Shown piece by piece: positions 45,082 through 53,790 of a stretch of DNA of 64,000 nt (position 1 is its first letter; every line of letters starts with the position of its first letter). The DNA is from CALDTK01 sp045110575 (lineage in GTDB: Bacteria > Bacteroidota > Bacteroidia > Chitinophagales > Saprospiraceae): the NCBI GenBank assembly GCA_045110575.1, contig JBGCGF010000033.1, forward strand, positions 1 through 64,000, given 5' to 3'. The position numbers were made by a program, and so were the translations under genes. The notes under the pieces are model-generated. The model had not been told where the DNA came from. It searched no databases and saw only the letters and a list, made by a program, of their open reading frames with translations.

Positions 45082-47562
45082 TTACCAAGCCAGTTCGCTG
45101 GAAATCGTTACGGTTGCACCTGATGTTTTGATATATACAAGACCTTGCTCATCGTAGACAGTACATTCGGCTACTAATTTCGTCTCATCGGCTTCCTGAA
45201 CATTGACCGATACAAACAACTTTTTCCCAAATGGAACAGGGCGGTATAATATTGCACTGTCAGTACCTAGGGGAAGACTATTCGCACCGCCGTAGTTTTT
45301 CTGTACCCAAACTAACATCCCTTGGTATTGGATATCTGCAAAAAACGTGTTGATACTCTTTACCGGAAATTGCCCTTGCTCAGACAATGGCACTTTGGGA
45401 GCCATGCAAGAAAGTACTATCTGCTCTTCATTACAGTCCAGTATCTCTTCTATCCCCTGGAAATATGGAGCATGAAAAAGTGAACCGTCTTGGTATAGAG
45501 ACTGTCCATCTGTTCGCGTATACGTAGCACTTATTGCATGGTTAAACGTCGGAGGTGTCGGGAATGCGTGTTTGTTCAACAACGTAATGGTTGCTCGATA
45601 ATGGTTAAGGGGTAGTTTTTTCCCTTTGCTAGAAATCGTGGTTTCGAAAACAATCGACTCTTCCCTTTTCTCTAATTCCTTTATCTCTAGCGTGTAATCC
45701 TCTGCTTGATTTTGATCAAAAATGATTCCCTTGAATAGGGCCGTCTTCTCTATTTTGAATACTGAATACTCCGGGTAGAGGTTTTCACAACTTTGTGCCA
45801 TCCATCCTACTGCGTTGACGACGGGTAGGACAGGATTGTTTTGAATCTTGTGGTGATTGAGAAACGGATTGTTATCCAATTTCAATTTCCGATGAATTCG
45901 ATGTGTTCTTAAGTCTCCTAAATGACTAACAGCCGCTGGTAACGTTCCGCCAATGATAACCTGAGCTTGGTCGGCATAATCTGTATTCAATTCGTTTACT
46001 AGCATGGCAGCACCACCCTCACTATTCACTAGACTAATTCCGGCTGCTTCAAACTGTGCTTTCAATTCCCCGCTTACCATTCCACTATCCCACGCGCCCC
46101 AATTTATAGCAGAGACTTGTGTCTTCGGGTGATTCGTTTTGAATAGATGTGCAGCTTTGCTCAAAATTTCATTAGCAATCGCATAATCTGTCTGTCCAAC
46201 ATTGCCGTAAAAACCAGCAACCGAAGAAAATAGGATCAAGTGATCTAGGAGAGATACATCTACCGCTTCAAGTAGACTTAGCAGACCGTCAAGTTTGACT
46301 GATAAGACATTTTCAAAGTCACTTTCCGTCTTATCCTGAATATACTTATCTGCTAATCGGCCTGCGCCGTGAATTATCCCTGTTATGTTTCCAAGTTTTG
46401 TGGTTGCCCCCTTCAGTTCAGTTTTAAAGCTTGCTATATCGGTTACGTCTCCCTTTAGGTAGATTACTCTTCCGCCATGCGCTTGAATAGTTGAAATTGT
46501 TTCGTCAATTTCCTTTTTAGCGATTATGTTTTTGTAGGTACTCTTCACTTTTGGAAGACTAGGTTTTTCTCCTTTGGCTTTCATATCGTTCATGATCAGA
46601 CGCTTCAGTGCGCCTTCATCATTTTCGTCTCTAGCGAATTCGGGAACCGCTGTATCAATAGCAGATCTGCCAAGCAGTACGAAACTGCATTGAAATGTTT
46701 TTGCCATTTCTAGAACACAAGCTGCAGTTACACCTCTGGCGCCTCCACTAACTAGAAACACAGAGTCACTCGTAACCGCGGTTGTTATCTTCTTGTCTTC
46801 AAGTACTTCAGTTGGGATGGCTGTAGTGGTAGATCTGCCTTCTTCAGAAAAGGCAACTTCGATAACTGACACATCTGCATCGTGATATTCTGCCATTAAT
46901 TGATTGGCAATCTGTTCGTTGGACAGCTCTGGTTGAATATCAATCGCTCTGCAAAATACTGGAGACCACTCCAAGTTTAAGCACTTAACTAAACCCGTGA
47001 TACCACCACCGACGACTGATGTATTTCCTCTTTTACCTTGCCCCAGTTTTCCATCCATTCTTGTACAGGTAAGGAAATTGGCCCTTTGATTTATGCCTAA
47101 TGCATTCAAATCTTTTTGAACATGCTTAGCTACAAAAAACAGGGATTTTATAATCTCTTTTTCTGCTTGAAAGTGTTGGGCGAAATTAGGACGTTGAAAC
47201 TCAAAATGTGGATGAAGGTGTACTACGCTTCCAATTTTCCCGTATTTCTTCTGAATTTCTTGGATCGCATTACCTACTGATTCATCACTATTATCTGCTA
47301 GGGTAATTGCGTTATCACTGATCGGGTTTTTTACGCCACTCAAGTTCAGCGTCACAACCTGGTTGCTTTTTTCCTTTAGCGCAGAGATTACTTGTGGTGT
47401 TAATGCGGATCCGTCATTCGTGACTAGAATGATATGCGATGCTGGCAGTGAAAACTCTAAGTAGTCCGGTTGCGGTAAGTACTTGAGTCCGACCTCAAAT
47501 CGTTTTACGCCGTGGAAAGAACCTGTGCGGACCAGCCCCTGCTTTGTGGATATGACTCCCAT
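45082..47562 (-). CDS. KR-DH protein, separated C-terminal half of PfaA
   Basis: 826 aa from the ATG at 47562. Residues 35-240 are the structural half of a PKS ketoreductase. Residues 265-500 are the catalytic half, with the NADPH loop SGGARGVTA near 272-280, IIHGAGRLADK, and Ser446/Tyr460 of FSSVAGFYGNVGQTDYAIAN. Residues 560-820 are a PKS-type dehydratase-like hot-dog pair: HHKIQNNPVLP, where the usual Gly of HxxxGxxxxP is Asn, and GSLFHAPYFQGIEEI. In canonical PfaA these domains follow the ACPs in one chain. Here the frame is open upstream of the ATG back to the A9 run at the end of the KS-MAT-ACP gene, so a -1 frameshift would give a full PfaA. It is 12 bp from the KS-CLF-AT gene. Confidence 0.88.
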   Translation of the reverse strand: MGVISTKQGLVRTGSFHGVKRFEVGLKYLPQPDYLEFSLPASHIILVTNDGSALTPQVISALKEKSNQVVTLNLSGVKNPISDNAITLADNSDESVGNAIQEIQKKYGKIGSVVHLHPHFEFQRPNFAQHFQAEKEIIKSLFFVAKHVQKDLNALGINQRANFLTCTRMDGKLGQGKRGNTSVVGGGITGLVKCLNLEWSPVFCRAIDIQPELSNEQIANQLMAEYHDADVSVIEVAFSEEGRSTTTAIPTEVLEDKKITTAVTSDSVFLVSGGARGVTAACVLEMAKTFQCSFVLLGRSAIDTAVPEFARDENDEGALKRLIMNDMKAKGEKPSLPKVKSTYKNIIAKKEIDETISTIQAHGGRVIYLKGDVTDIASFKTELKGATTKLGNITGIIHGAGRLADKYIQDKTESDFENVLSVKLDGLLSLLEAVDVSLLDHLILFSSVAGFYGNVGQTDYAIANEILSKAAHLFKTNHPKTQVSAINWGAWDSGMVSGELKAQFEAAGISLVNSEGGAAMLVNELNTDYADQAQVIIGGTLPAAVSHLGDLRTHRIHRKLKLDNNPFLNHHKIQNNPVLPVVNAVGWMAQSCENLYPEYSVFKIEKTALFKGIIFDQNQAEDYTLEIKELEKREESIVFETTISSKGKKLPLNHYRATITLLNKHAFPTPPTFNHAISATYTRTDGQSLYQDGSLFHAPYFQGIEEILDCNEEQIVLSCMAPKVPLSEQGQFPVKSINTFFADIQYQGMLVWVQKNYGGANSLPLGTDSAILYRPVPFGKKLFVSVNVQEADETKLVAECTVYDEQGLVYIKTSGATVTISSELAW

Positions 47563-47594
47563 TACATTGTTTTGAGAGCTGGCTTGCGAGTCGT

Positions 47595-50500
47595 TTACGA
47601 CATCACTTTTTTTTTAGCAGATGCACTAACAAAAGAGACAATTTCTTCGAGTGTTCTTAGTTCTGTTAATTCATTTGGATTAATGCCCGACATTTCTGGA
47701 TGTTGCTTCGTTAGAGCACCGAAAATTTCGACTCGTTTTATGGAATCAATTCCTAGATCTGCCTCCATGTCCATGTTGAGTTCCAACATCTCAGCTGGAT
47801 ATCCAGTCTTTTCACTGACTACTTGCAGTAGAGATGTAGTTAGCTTCTCTACGTTTATTCCGCCAGTGTTTGAAGCAGTGTTATTTGAAGCAACTGTGGT
47901 AGTTGCTGCAGGCATTGGAGGCTCTACACTTGTAGCACCGTTACCACCGACGAAGCTGACGATTTCGGCCAAGGTTCTTAGTTCCGTTAATTCATTTGGA
48001 TTGATGCCTGACATTTCCGGGTGTTGCTTCGTCAATGCCCCGAAAATTTCAACTCGCTTGATGGAATCAATTCCTAGGTCTGCTTCCATGTCCATGTTGA
48101 GTTCCAACATTTCAGCCGGATAGCCGGTCTTTTCACTGACTACCTGCAGTAGAGATGTAGTTAGCTTCTCTACGTTTATTCCACTAGTATTTGAAACGGT
48201 TGCTGTCGTCGCTGTAGGCACCTGAGGCGCTACACTTTGCGCACCATTGTTTGATACTCCACTATTGCCACCGACAAAGCTGACAATCTCGGCCAAGGTT
48301 CTTAGTTCCGTTAATTCATTTGGATTGATGCCTGACATCTCCGGATGTTGCTTCGTCAATGCCCCGAAAATTTCGACTCGTTTTATAGAATCAATTCCCA
48401 AGTCCGCTTCCATGTCCATGTTGAGTTCCAGCATTTCAGCTGGATATCCAGTCTTTTCACTCACCACTTGTAGTAAAGAACTAGTGATTTTAGTTAAGTC
48501 GATTCCTGTTTTGGCGGAAGCTGTACTATTTGCATCTGGTGCAAGATTTGGAGTAGAAGTTTGGGCGAGCGTCGCGGCAATTGTACCATTTGATTCGTCA
48601 CTATTCGCACTGACGAAGCTGACGATCTCTGCCAACGTTCTCAGTTCCGTTAACTCATTTGGATTGATGCCAGACATTTCCGGGTGTTGCTTCGTTAGCG
48701 CCCCGAAAATTTCGACTCGTTTTATGGAATCAATTCCCAAGTCCGCTTCCATGTCCATGTTGAGTTCCAGCATTTCAGCTGGATATCCAGTCTTCTCACT
48801 CACCACTTGTAGTAACGAACTTGTGAGCTTAGTCAAGTCAATTCCTGTTTTGGCGGAAGCTTGAGCTGTGGTCTTTACAGGAGCAGATACGGCATGACCG
48901 TTGGTGCCATTAGACGAATATGTTCCGTTGCTACCGTTGCTTGCAGCTTTCGCCAAAACCGCAGTCGCACTTACTGCAGAGGAAACCACTGGTGTATGAA
49001 CAGAACTTCCATTTTTACCGCTCATCTGTTGCGATAAAATATTCAACAATTGCTGAGATTGCTGATTTTGGTCATTCATAAATCTTTCAAAAATCTCTAA
49101 CGATTTAACTTGATTTGACTTGAATGAATCGATCGTGGTTTGTAATAATTGAAAGGCTTGCTTATTCATGACTTCTTCATTTTCAAATGGAGTAGGAGTG
49201 ACACTTGGAGTCTGCACTTCTACTATTTTTTCAACTGTTACGATCTTTTCGACAATTTTTGTTTCACCTCCAGCTATTTTAAAGCCGTCTGTCATTATTT
49301 CTTGGTGAGCTTTCTGAGTTGGCGCCGAGACATAATTGTTTCCGCTTAGCGCCACGGTCAATTTTGACTTCGGAGGAAGTGGTGCAATCTCTTTTTTGTA
49401 AGGATCTACATTGGAAAGAGGCAATCCAAGTACTTGTAACTCTACCGCTGCTTGACGGAAAAGTAAGTCACTGTCTTTCTTCGCACTTGCATTGACCGCG
49501 ATGGAATGGTGCTCTTTTCCTTTTAGAGTACTCCGGACTAAGTTGGACAAAACGCCTTTTGGTCCAAATTCTACAAAAACACGCCCGCCAGCATCGTAGA
49601 TGTTCTCAATTTGGTCTTTGAACAGTACCGGCTTTAGAATTTGATCTTTAAGGATTGATTTGATTTTAGTCGAACCTTTCGGATAGGCCTTGCCAGTAGT
49701 GTTAGAATAAACAGGTATTTTTGGAGATTTAAATTTTTGTAAATCGACAAACTTTGAAAATGGAACTTGTGCGTGCTTTACAAATTCGGTGTGGAACGCA
49801 GCGGCAACTGGTAATTGAACTACCGAAAAGCCATTCATTCTTAGTTGTTCTTCCGCAATTTTAATCGCCGGTGTACTACCACCTATGACAACCTGTTGAT
49901 CGGAATTTACATTTGCGATCAGGACACCTTCGATGTCTTTGATGCTTTCAACTACTTGACGCTGAGGAGCTTTTATTGCCAGCATTGCTCCCGTATCCTC
50001 GTTCGGGTTATCGATGGCCATGGCTTCGCCTCGTGTTTTAGCCAAGTTCAAAAACGTAACGTCGTCATAAACACCTGCGGCCCATAGTGCTGTTAGTTCC
50101 CCAAAGCTATGTCCAGCTGTGAATTCTGGGGAAAAGCCTGCATGCTGTAGCGTTTTATACTGGCCCATGCTTAGTGCACCAATTCCAGGCTGCGCAAACT
50201 GCGTCTTGGTTAGCTCTTTTTGTTGCTGAATTCGCTCCTCCTCGTTGAATACTGGAATAGGGAATACAATGTTGGTTAGTGAGTTGGAGTTAATAGTCTC
50301 GTAGAGGTTGTCAGCTTGTTCAAACGTCTGAGTCACTGACGGGAAAGCGTTCGCTAGTTCCCTTCCCATTCCTACATATTGCGACCCTTGTCCAGCAAAT
50401 AGTGCCACGACTTTATTGGTTGTCGTATCAATTCCCGTCGGGCGGTAATGTATTTTCTTCGGGTGGTCCCATGGACTAGAAGAAAAGCCTTGTTCGGTAG

Positions 50501-52154
50501 CCGCTTTAAGCATGTCAACGCACTCTTGCATTGTGTTCACTACAAACCCTACTCGCGCATTTCCTTGCTTGAGTTGAATGGTTTTGCTTTTTGCAACCAA
50601 ATTTTTGAACGCAGTTTCGCTTTCTACTCCATTTAATTGACTCAAAACTCCTGTTCCAGCTTTTAGTAATTTAGCTGGACTAGATGCTTGCAGGATGATC
50701 GTTTTGTAAGGTTCGTGAAGTCGATAGTCTGTTGTGCCACGACCCAGGTATTCTTCCATCGTGATATGCACATTGATACCACCAAATCCGAAAGCACTTA
50801 CACCTGAACGACGGGGATGCCCGTTTCGAAGCCAAGGTCTAGCCTCCGTATTTACGTAAATAGCCGAGTCTTCAATGTTGAATTTTGAATTGGGCTCCTG
50901 TACGTTGATCGTAGGCGGTAACACTTTGTGGTGTAGTGCCAAAACTGCTTTTATGATTCCAGCTGCACCCGCGGCCGATTTCGTGTGGCCAATTTGTGAC
51001 TTGACCGAGCCTAGTGCAATGTGTTGTTTTTTAGGATTATTGGCACCAAACACCATTTGCATAGAAGTAAACTCCGTAGGATCGCCTGCTCCTGTTCCCG
51101 TTCCGTGTCCTTCTAGTAGGCCGACTGTTTCTGGTAAATATCCTGCGTCTTCATAGGCGCGGTTCATTGCCAAAGCCTGACCCGCTGGGCGAGGTGCGTA
51201 CACGGACTTAAAGCGTCCATCACTAGATGTTCCGACTCCTTTTATGACTGCGTAAATCTGATCATTGTCTCTTTCCGCATCTTCCAGTCTTTTTAAGACC
51301 AGCATTCCTAGGCCTTCACCGATCAGCATTCCATCTGCTTTATTGCTAAAAGGACTGATATTGCCAGATTTCGAAAATGCTGGCGTTTTGCTGAATGACA
51401 TATACATAAACGGAGAATTATCTGTATCCACTCCTCCCGTCAACATCATGTCGCATCTCCCTTCCACCAATTCGCTCAACGCCATTTTAATGGCGCTTAA
51501 GGATGCTGCACATGCAGCATCTACTACGCTATTAATTCCGCCTAAATCAAATCGATTAGTAATACGACCAGAAATCACATTTCCTAAAAGACCAGGGAAA
51601 GCATTCTCATTCCAACCGACATAAGCGCTTTTTATTTTCTCAGTTATTTTTGGAATATCCTGCTCTGAAACACCACTTGCACGTAAGGCTCTCTCCCAGA
51701 TTGGATATTGCAATCGAGCAATTAGTGGGGTAATTAGTTTTTGTCCTCCTCCAACTCCTAATAGTACACCTGTTTTTTCTTTAAGTTCTTTTGTGAATTT
51801 CGTTGAAGTCCTGCCATACCCCGCATCTTCAAAAGCATCTCTAGCAGCCACTAATCCAAGTAGTTGTGATGCATCTGTGACTTCCAAAATATTGGGCGGC
51901 AACCCAAACTCCATTGGATTGAAATCTATTTCAGGTAAGAATCCTCCTCGTTTACAGTAGGTTTTATCTGGAGTGGTCATTTCCTCATCGAAATAGTCGT
52001 CGATTAGCCAGCGATTGGGCGGCACATCCTTGATGCTATCCCTAGACTGAATGATATTCGTCCAGTATTCCTCCATATTTTTGGCATCAGCAAACATCGC
52101 TGAGATGCCTATTACAGCAATCGGAGTCTTCTTTAAGGAGGAATTAATATTCAT
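47595..52154 (-). CDS. pfaA: PfaA-like synthase subunit: KS-MAT-4xACP
   Basis: 1519 aa. Residues 5-470 are the ketosynthase (Cys215 in VDAACAAS, His350 in EGHGTGTGAGD, His390 in SQIGH). Residues 580-895 are malonyl-CoA:ACP acyltransferase (FAGQGSQYVGMG, Ser683 in GHSFGE, GPKGVLSNLV). Residues 960-1050 are a charged helical linker. Four near-identical acyl carrier domains follow, each with LGIDSIKRVEI; the attachment serines are Ser1143, Ser1256, Ser1364 and Ser1471. Ser/Thr/Ala/Asn-rich linkers join them, the first with SNGSNGT-type low complexity. Tandem ACPs set productivity in PUFA synthases. The chain ends SAKKKVMS; the KKK is nine A, followed 9 bases later by the stop. Three copies of the 14-base word lie in the linkers. 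Confidence 0.94.
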   Translation of the reverse strand: MNINSSLKKTPIAVIGISAMFADAKNMEEYWTNIIQSRDSIKDVPPNRWLIDDYFDEEMTTPDKTYCKRGGFLPEIDFNPMEFGLPPNILEVTDASQLLGLVAARDAFEDAGYGRTSTKFTKELKEKTGVLLGVGGGQKLITPLIARLQYPIWERALRASGVSEQDIPKITEKIKSAYVGWNENAFPGLLGNVISGRITNRFDLGGINSVVDAACAASLSAIKMALSELVEGRCDMMLTGGVDTDNSPFMYMSFSKTPAFSKSGNISPFSNKADGMLIGEGLGMLVLKRLEDAERDNDQIYAVIKGVGTSSDGRFKSVYAPRPAGQALAMNRAYEDAGYLPETVGLLEGHGTGTGAGDPTEFTSMQMVFGANNPKKQHIALGSVKSQIGHTKSAAGAAGIIKAVLALHHKVLPPTINVQEPNSKFNIEDSAIYVNTEARPWLRNGHPRRSGVSAFGFGGINVHITMEEYLGRGTTDYRLHEPYKTIILQASSPAKLLKAGTGVLSQLNGVESETAFKNLVAKSKTIQLKQGNARVGFVVNTMQECVDMLKAATEQGFSSSPWDHPKKIHYRPTGIDTTTNKVVALFAGQGSQYVGMGRELANAFPSVTQTFEQADNLYETINSNSLTNIVFPIPVFNEEERIQQQKELTKTQFAQPGIGALSMGQYKTLQHAGFSPEFTAGHSFGELTALWAAGVYDDVTFLNLAKTRGEAMAIDNPNEDTGAMLAIKAPQRQVVESIKDIEGVLIANVNSDQQVVIGGSTPAIKIAEEQLRMNGFSVVQLPVAAAFHTEFVKHAQVPFSKFVDLQKFKSPKIPVYSNTTGKAYPKGSTKIKSILKDQILKPVLFKDQIENIYDAGGRVFVEFGPKGVLSNLVRSTLKGKEHHSIAVNASAKKDSDLLFRQAAVELQVLGLPLSNVDPYKKEIAPLPPKSKLTVALSGNNYVSAPTQKAHQEIMTDGFKIAGGETKIVEKIVTVEKIVEVQTPSVTPTPFENEEVMNKQAFQLLQTTIDSFKSNQVKSLEIFERFMNDQNQQSQQLLNILSQQMSGKNGSSVHTPVVSSAVSATAVLAKAASNGSNGTYSSNGTNGHAVSAPVKTTAQASAKTGIDLTKLTSSLLQVVSEKTGYPAEMLELNMDMEADLGIDSIKRVEIFGALTKQHPEMSGINPNELTELRTLAEIVSFVSANSDESNGTIAATLAQTSTPNLAPDANSTASAKTGIDLTKITSSLLQVVSEKTGYPAEMLELNMDMEADLGIDSIKRVEIFGALTKQHPEMSGINPNELTELRTLAEIVSFVGGNSGVSNNGAQSVAPQVPTATTATVSNTSGINVEKLTTSLLQVVSEKTGYPAEMLELNMDMEADLGIDSIKRVEIFGALTKQHPEMSGINPNELTELRTLAEIVSFVGGNGATSVEPPMPAATTTVASNNTASNTGGINVEKLTTSLLQVVSEKTGYPAEMLELNMDMEADLGIDSIKRVEIFGALTKQHPEMSGINPNELTELRTLEEIVSFVSASAKKKVMS
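47607..47615 (-). other. A9 homopolymer at the PfaA split: candidate frameshift or slippage site
   Basis: On the coding strand GCT is followed by nine A, then GTGATGTCG and TAA. In the frame reached by a -1 shift (A AAA AAA type slip), translation reads KKSDVVNDSQASSQNNV and runs straight into the KR-DH start with no stop. One extra A in the template or transcript has the same effect. Confidence 0.7.
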
Positions 52155-52205
52155 GAAATAATCTTTTACTTGTCGTTTTTTGCTTCTGTGCGCTTAGCGC
52201 CACGC

Positions 52206-52823
52206 TTAAATGTGGACCTTGAATAGTTCTTCTTGGATGTGTAATAAGCGAATTCCTTTCTCCGTACATAAGCCCCTTAAATAGGGTACCATAATGCCAA
52301 ATGTTAATCGCTCTTTACTGAATTCGGTTGCAGGGAACAGTTCGTTGTCTTTTAATAACTTCAACAATTTTAGCACGGTCTTGCCGACCACCTCCACATC
52401 CATATCTTCTTGAAAAATACCATCTTTGATGCCTGCACTAGCTAGATTGATCAACTGCTGATGAGCGTAGTTGCCGTTGCGTTCGTAAGACTCCTGCAAC
52501 AATCTTGGGTAATAATGAACGATGTCGCTAAAAAAGTTTGGGTTGATCTGGAGTGAACGATGAACGATTTTTTGGTGCATATGCCCCATTGCTTCAATCA
52601 CATCATCGGCCGACCTTATTACCTCTTCGTTTTCCGAACGCACTTTAGCATTGTAAACATCCAGACATGCCTTTAACAGCGTGTCTTTATCTTCAAAGTG
52701 ACTGTAAATGGTCCGCTTTGACGTATGTAGTTCCTTCACAATACGATCGATTGTAATGGCTTTCACGCCGTTTTGCATGAATAGCTTTGTTGCTGTTTCT
52801 ATGATGAATTCCTTCGTTATCAT
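52206..52823 (-). CDS. TetR-family regulator of the pfa operon
   Basis: 205 aa. An N-terminal TetR helix-turn-helix (EFIIETATKLFMQNGVKAIT, then IVKELHTSKRTIYSHFEDKD) is followed by a helical ligand domain. It is the first gene on the pfa strand, 51 bp before pfaA, and faces the phosphopantetheinyl transferase across a 148-bp region. This strongly suggests that it controls both. The effector is unknown; acyl-CoA is plausible for regulators of lipid synthesis but not shown. Confidence 0.88.
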   Translation of the reverse strand: MITKEFIIETATKLFMQNGVKAITIDRIVKELHTSKRTIYSHFEDKDTLLKACLDVYNAKVRSENEEVIRSADDVIEAMGHMHQKIVHRSLQINPNFFSDIVHYYPRLLQESYERNGNYAHQQLINLASAGIKDGIFQEDMDVEVVGKTVLKLLKLLKDNELFPATEFSKERLTFGIMVPYLRGLCTEKGIRLLHIQEELFKVHI

Positions 52824-52971
52824 ACGTTTTGCTGGTTAGCTAAGGTCTCAATTTGACACAGTTGGTACGCGTGGTACTTTTTTGGTTCTTAAATTACCGG
52901 CAAGTGTACGAAACGTTTGCCACCTTGCATAGGCTTGGCGTTACAATTCCCGTGGTTTAAGCAAATCAGAC
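52824..52971. promoter_or_regulatory. Divergent promoter region between TetR/pfa operon and PPTase
   Basis: It contains two symmetric words that could be TetR half-sites: GTAC-N5-GTAC around ACGCG (near 52865-52877) and a palindromic AAACGTTT core (near 52911-52918). No convincing TAnnTTTG -7 box was seen on either strand. Confidence 0.4.
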
Positions 52972-53607
52972 ATGTTCGTTACAATCTATCGCACCCATAC
53001 CGAGTCGTTGATCATCCAGGAGTTGCTTCCAATGCTACTTCAGTGGCTGCCTACCTCCTTGCATGCCAAAGCACTTCGATATCGATCAAAGGCTAGTGCT
53101 TATAATTATGTAGCAGGTCGACTGCTCTTGAAGCAAGGTCTCGATGCTTATGGCCTTGATGATGATTTACGGAAAATTGAACTGCAGGAGAATGGGAAAC
53201 CAGTTTTACCTGAAATACACTTCAATATTTCCCATTCTGGCCATCAAGTAGTTTGTGGTTTCTCAAAGGAAGGACTACTAGGCGTTGACATAGAAAAAAT
53301 TAGTCCGATAGACTTTGAAGATTTTACGGCTATGTTTTCAGCTCATGAGTGGTCAGCTATTAAAGGTGCTGTTGACCCACTCCGTGAATTCTATTGGTTT
53401 TGGACACGTAAAGAAAGTATCATAAAAGCCCTCGGACTAAGGTTGAATTACTTGCATAAAGTCGAATTGGATGTTTCCTCAGATCATTTCGTACTTGAGG
53501 GTAAGAGATGGTTTTTGCGTGACTTGACTTTTGGAAAGGATTTTCTTGGAGCGGTTTGTTGTGAAGATGAGATTAGTGAAATTGAGTTTATTGATGTTAG
53601 GTTTTGA
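52972..53607 (+). CDS. 4'-phosphopantetheinyl transferase (PfaE-type)
   Basis: 211 aa, a Sfp/AcpT-like PPTase. It converts apo-ACP to holo-ACP by moving phosphopantetheine from CoA to the ACP serines. Visible motifs are the substrate-binding region HFNISHSGHQVVCGFS, the magnesium motif GVDIEKI, and WTRKESIIKALG. It is divergent from the pfa operon, where pfaE is often found, so the four ACP domains of PfaA are its likely targets. The start is the ATG at 52972. Confidence 0.92.
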   Translation: MFVTIYRTHTESLIIQELLPMLLQWLPTSLHAKALRYRSKASAYNYVAGRLLLKQGLDAYGLDDDLRKIELQENGKPVLPEIHFNISHSGHQVVCGFSKEGLLGVDIEKISPIDFEDFTAMFSAHEWSAIKGAVDPLREFYWFWTRKESIIKALGLRLNYLHKVELDVSSDHFVLEGKRWFLRDLTFGKDFLGAVCCEDEISEIEFIDVRF

Positions 53608-53790
53608 GACTTCATCGGAGTTCTTGATGTCTATTGTCTAGCTATATATTTCCAGAGGCCGAAGTCTATCGGATATACCTTATAAATTAATATCTTGCAG
53701 ACCCGTACCTCTTTAGGCAGTGTTACTTTGTATCGGTATTTATATTAAATATTTGCCTCGGTTTCTATTTTGTTATTTAACTTGGCCTTC

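Noticed and set aside
47512..48864. Long plus-strand frames opposite the ACP repeats
   Set aside because: They are mirror frames of the four repeated ACP domains and share their periodicity; the ACP coding is unmistakable.
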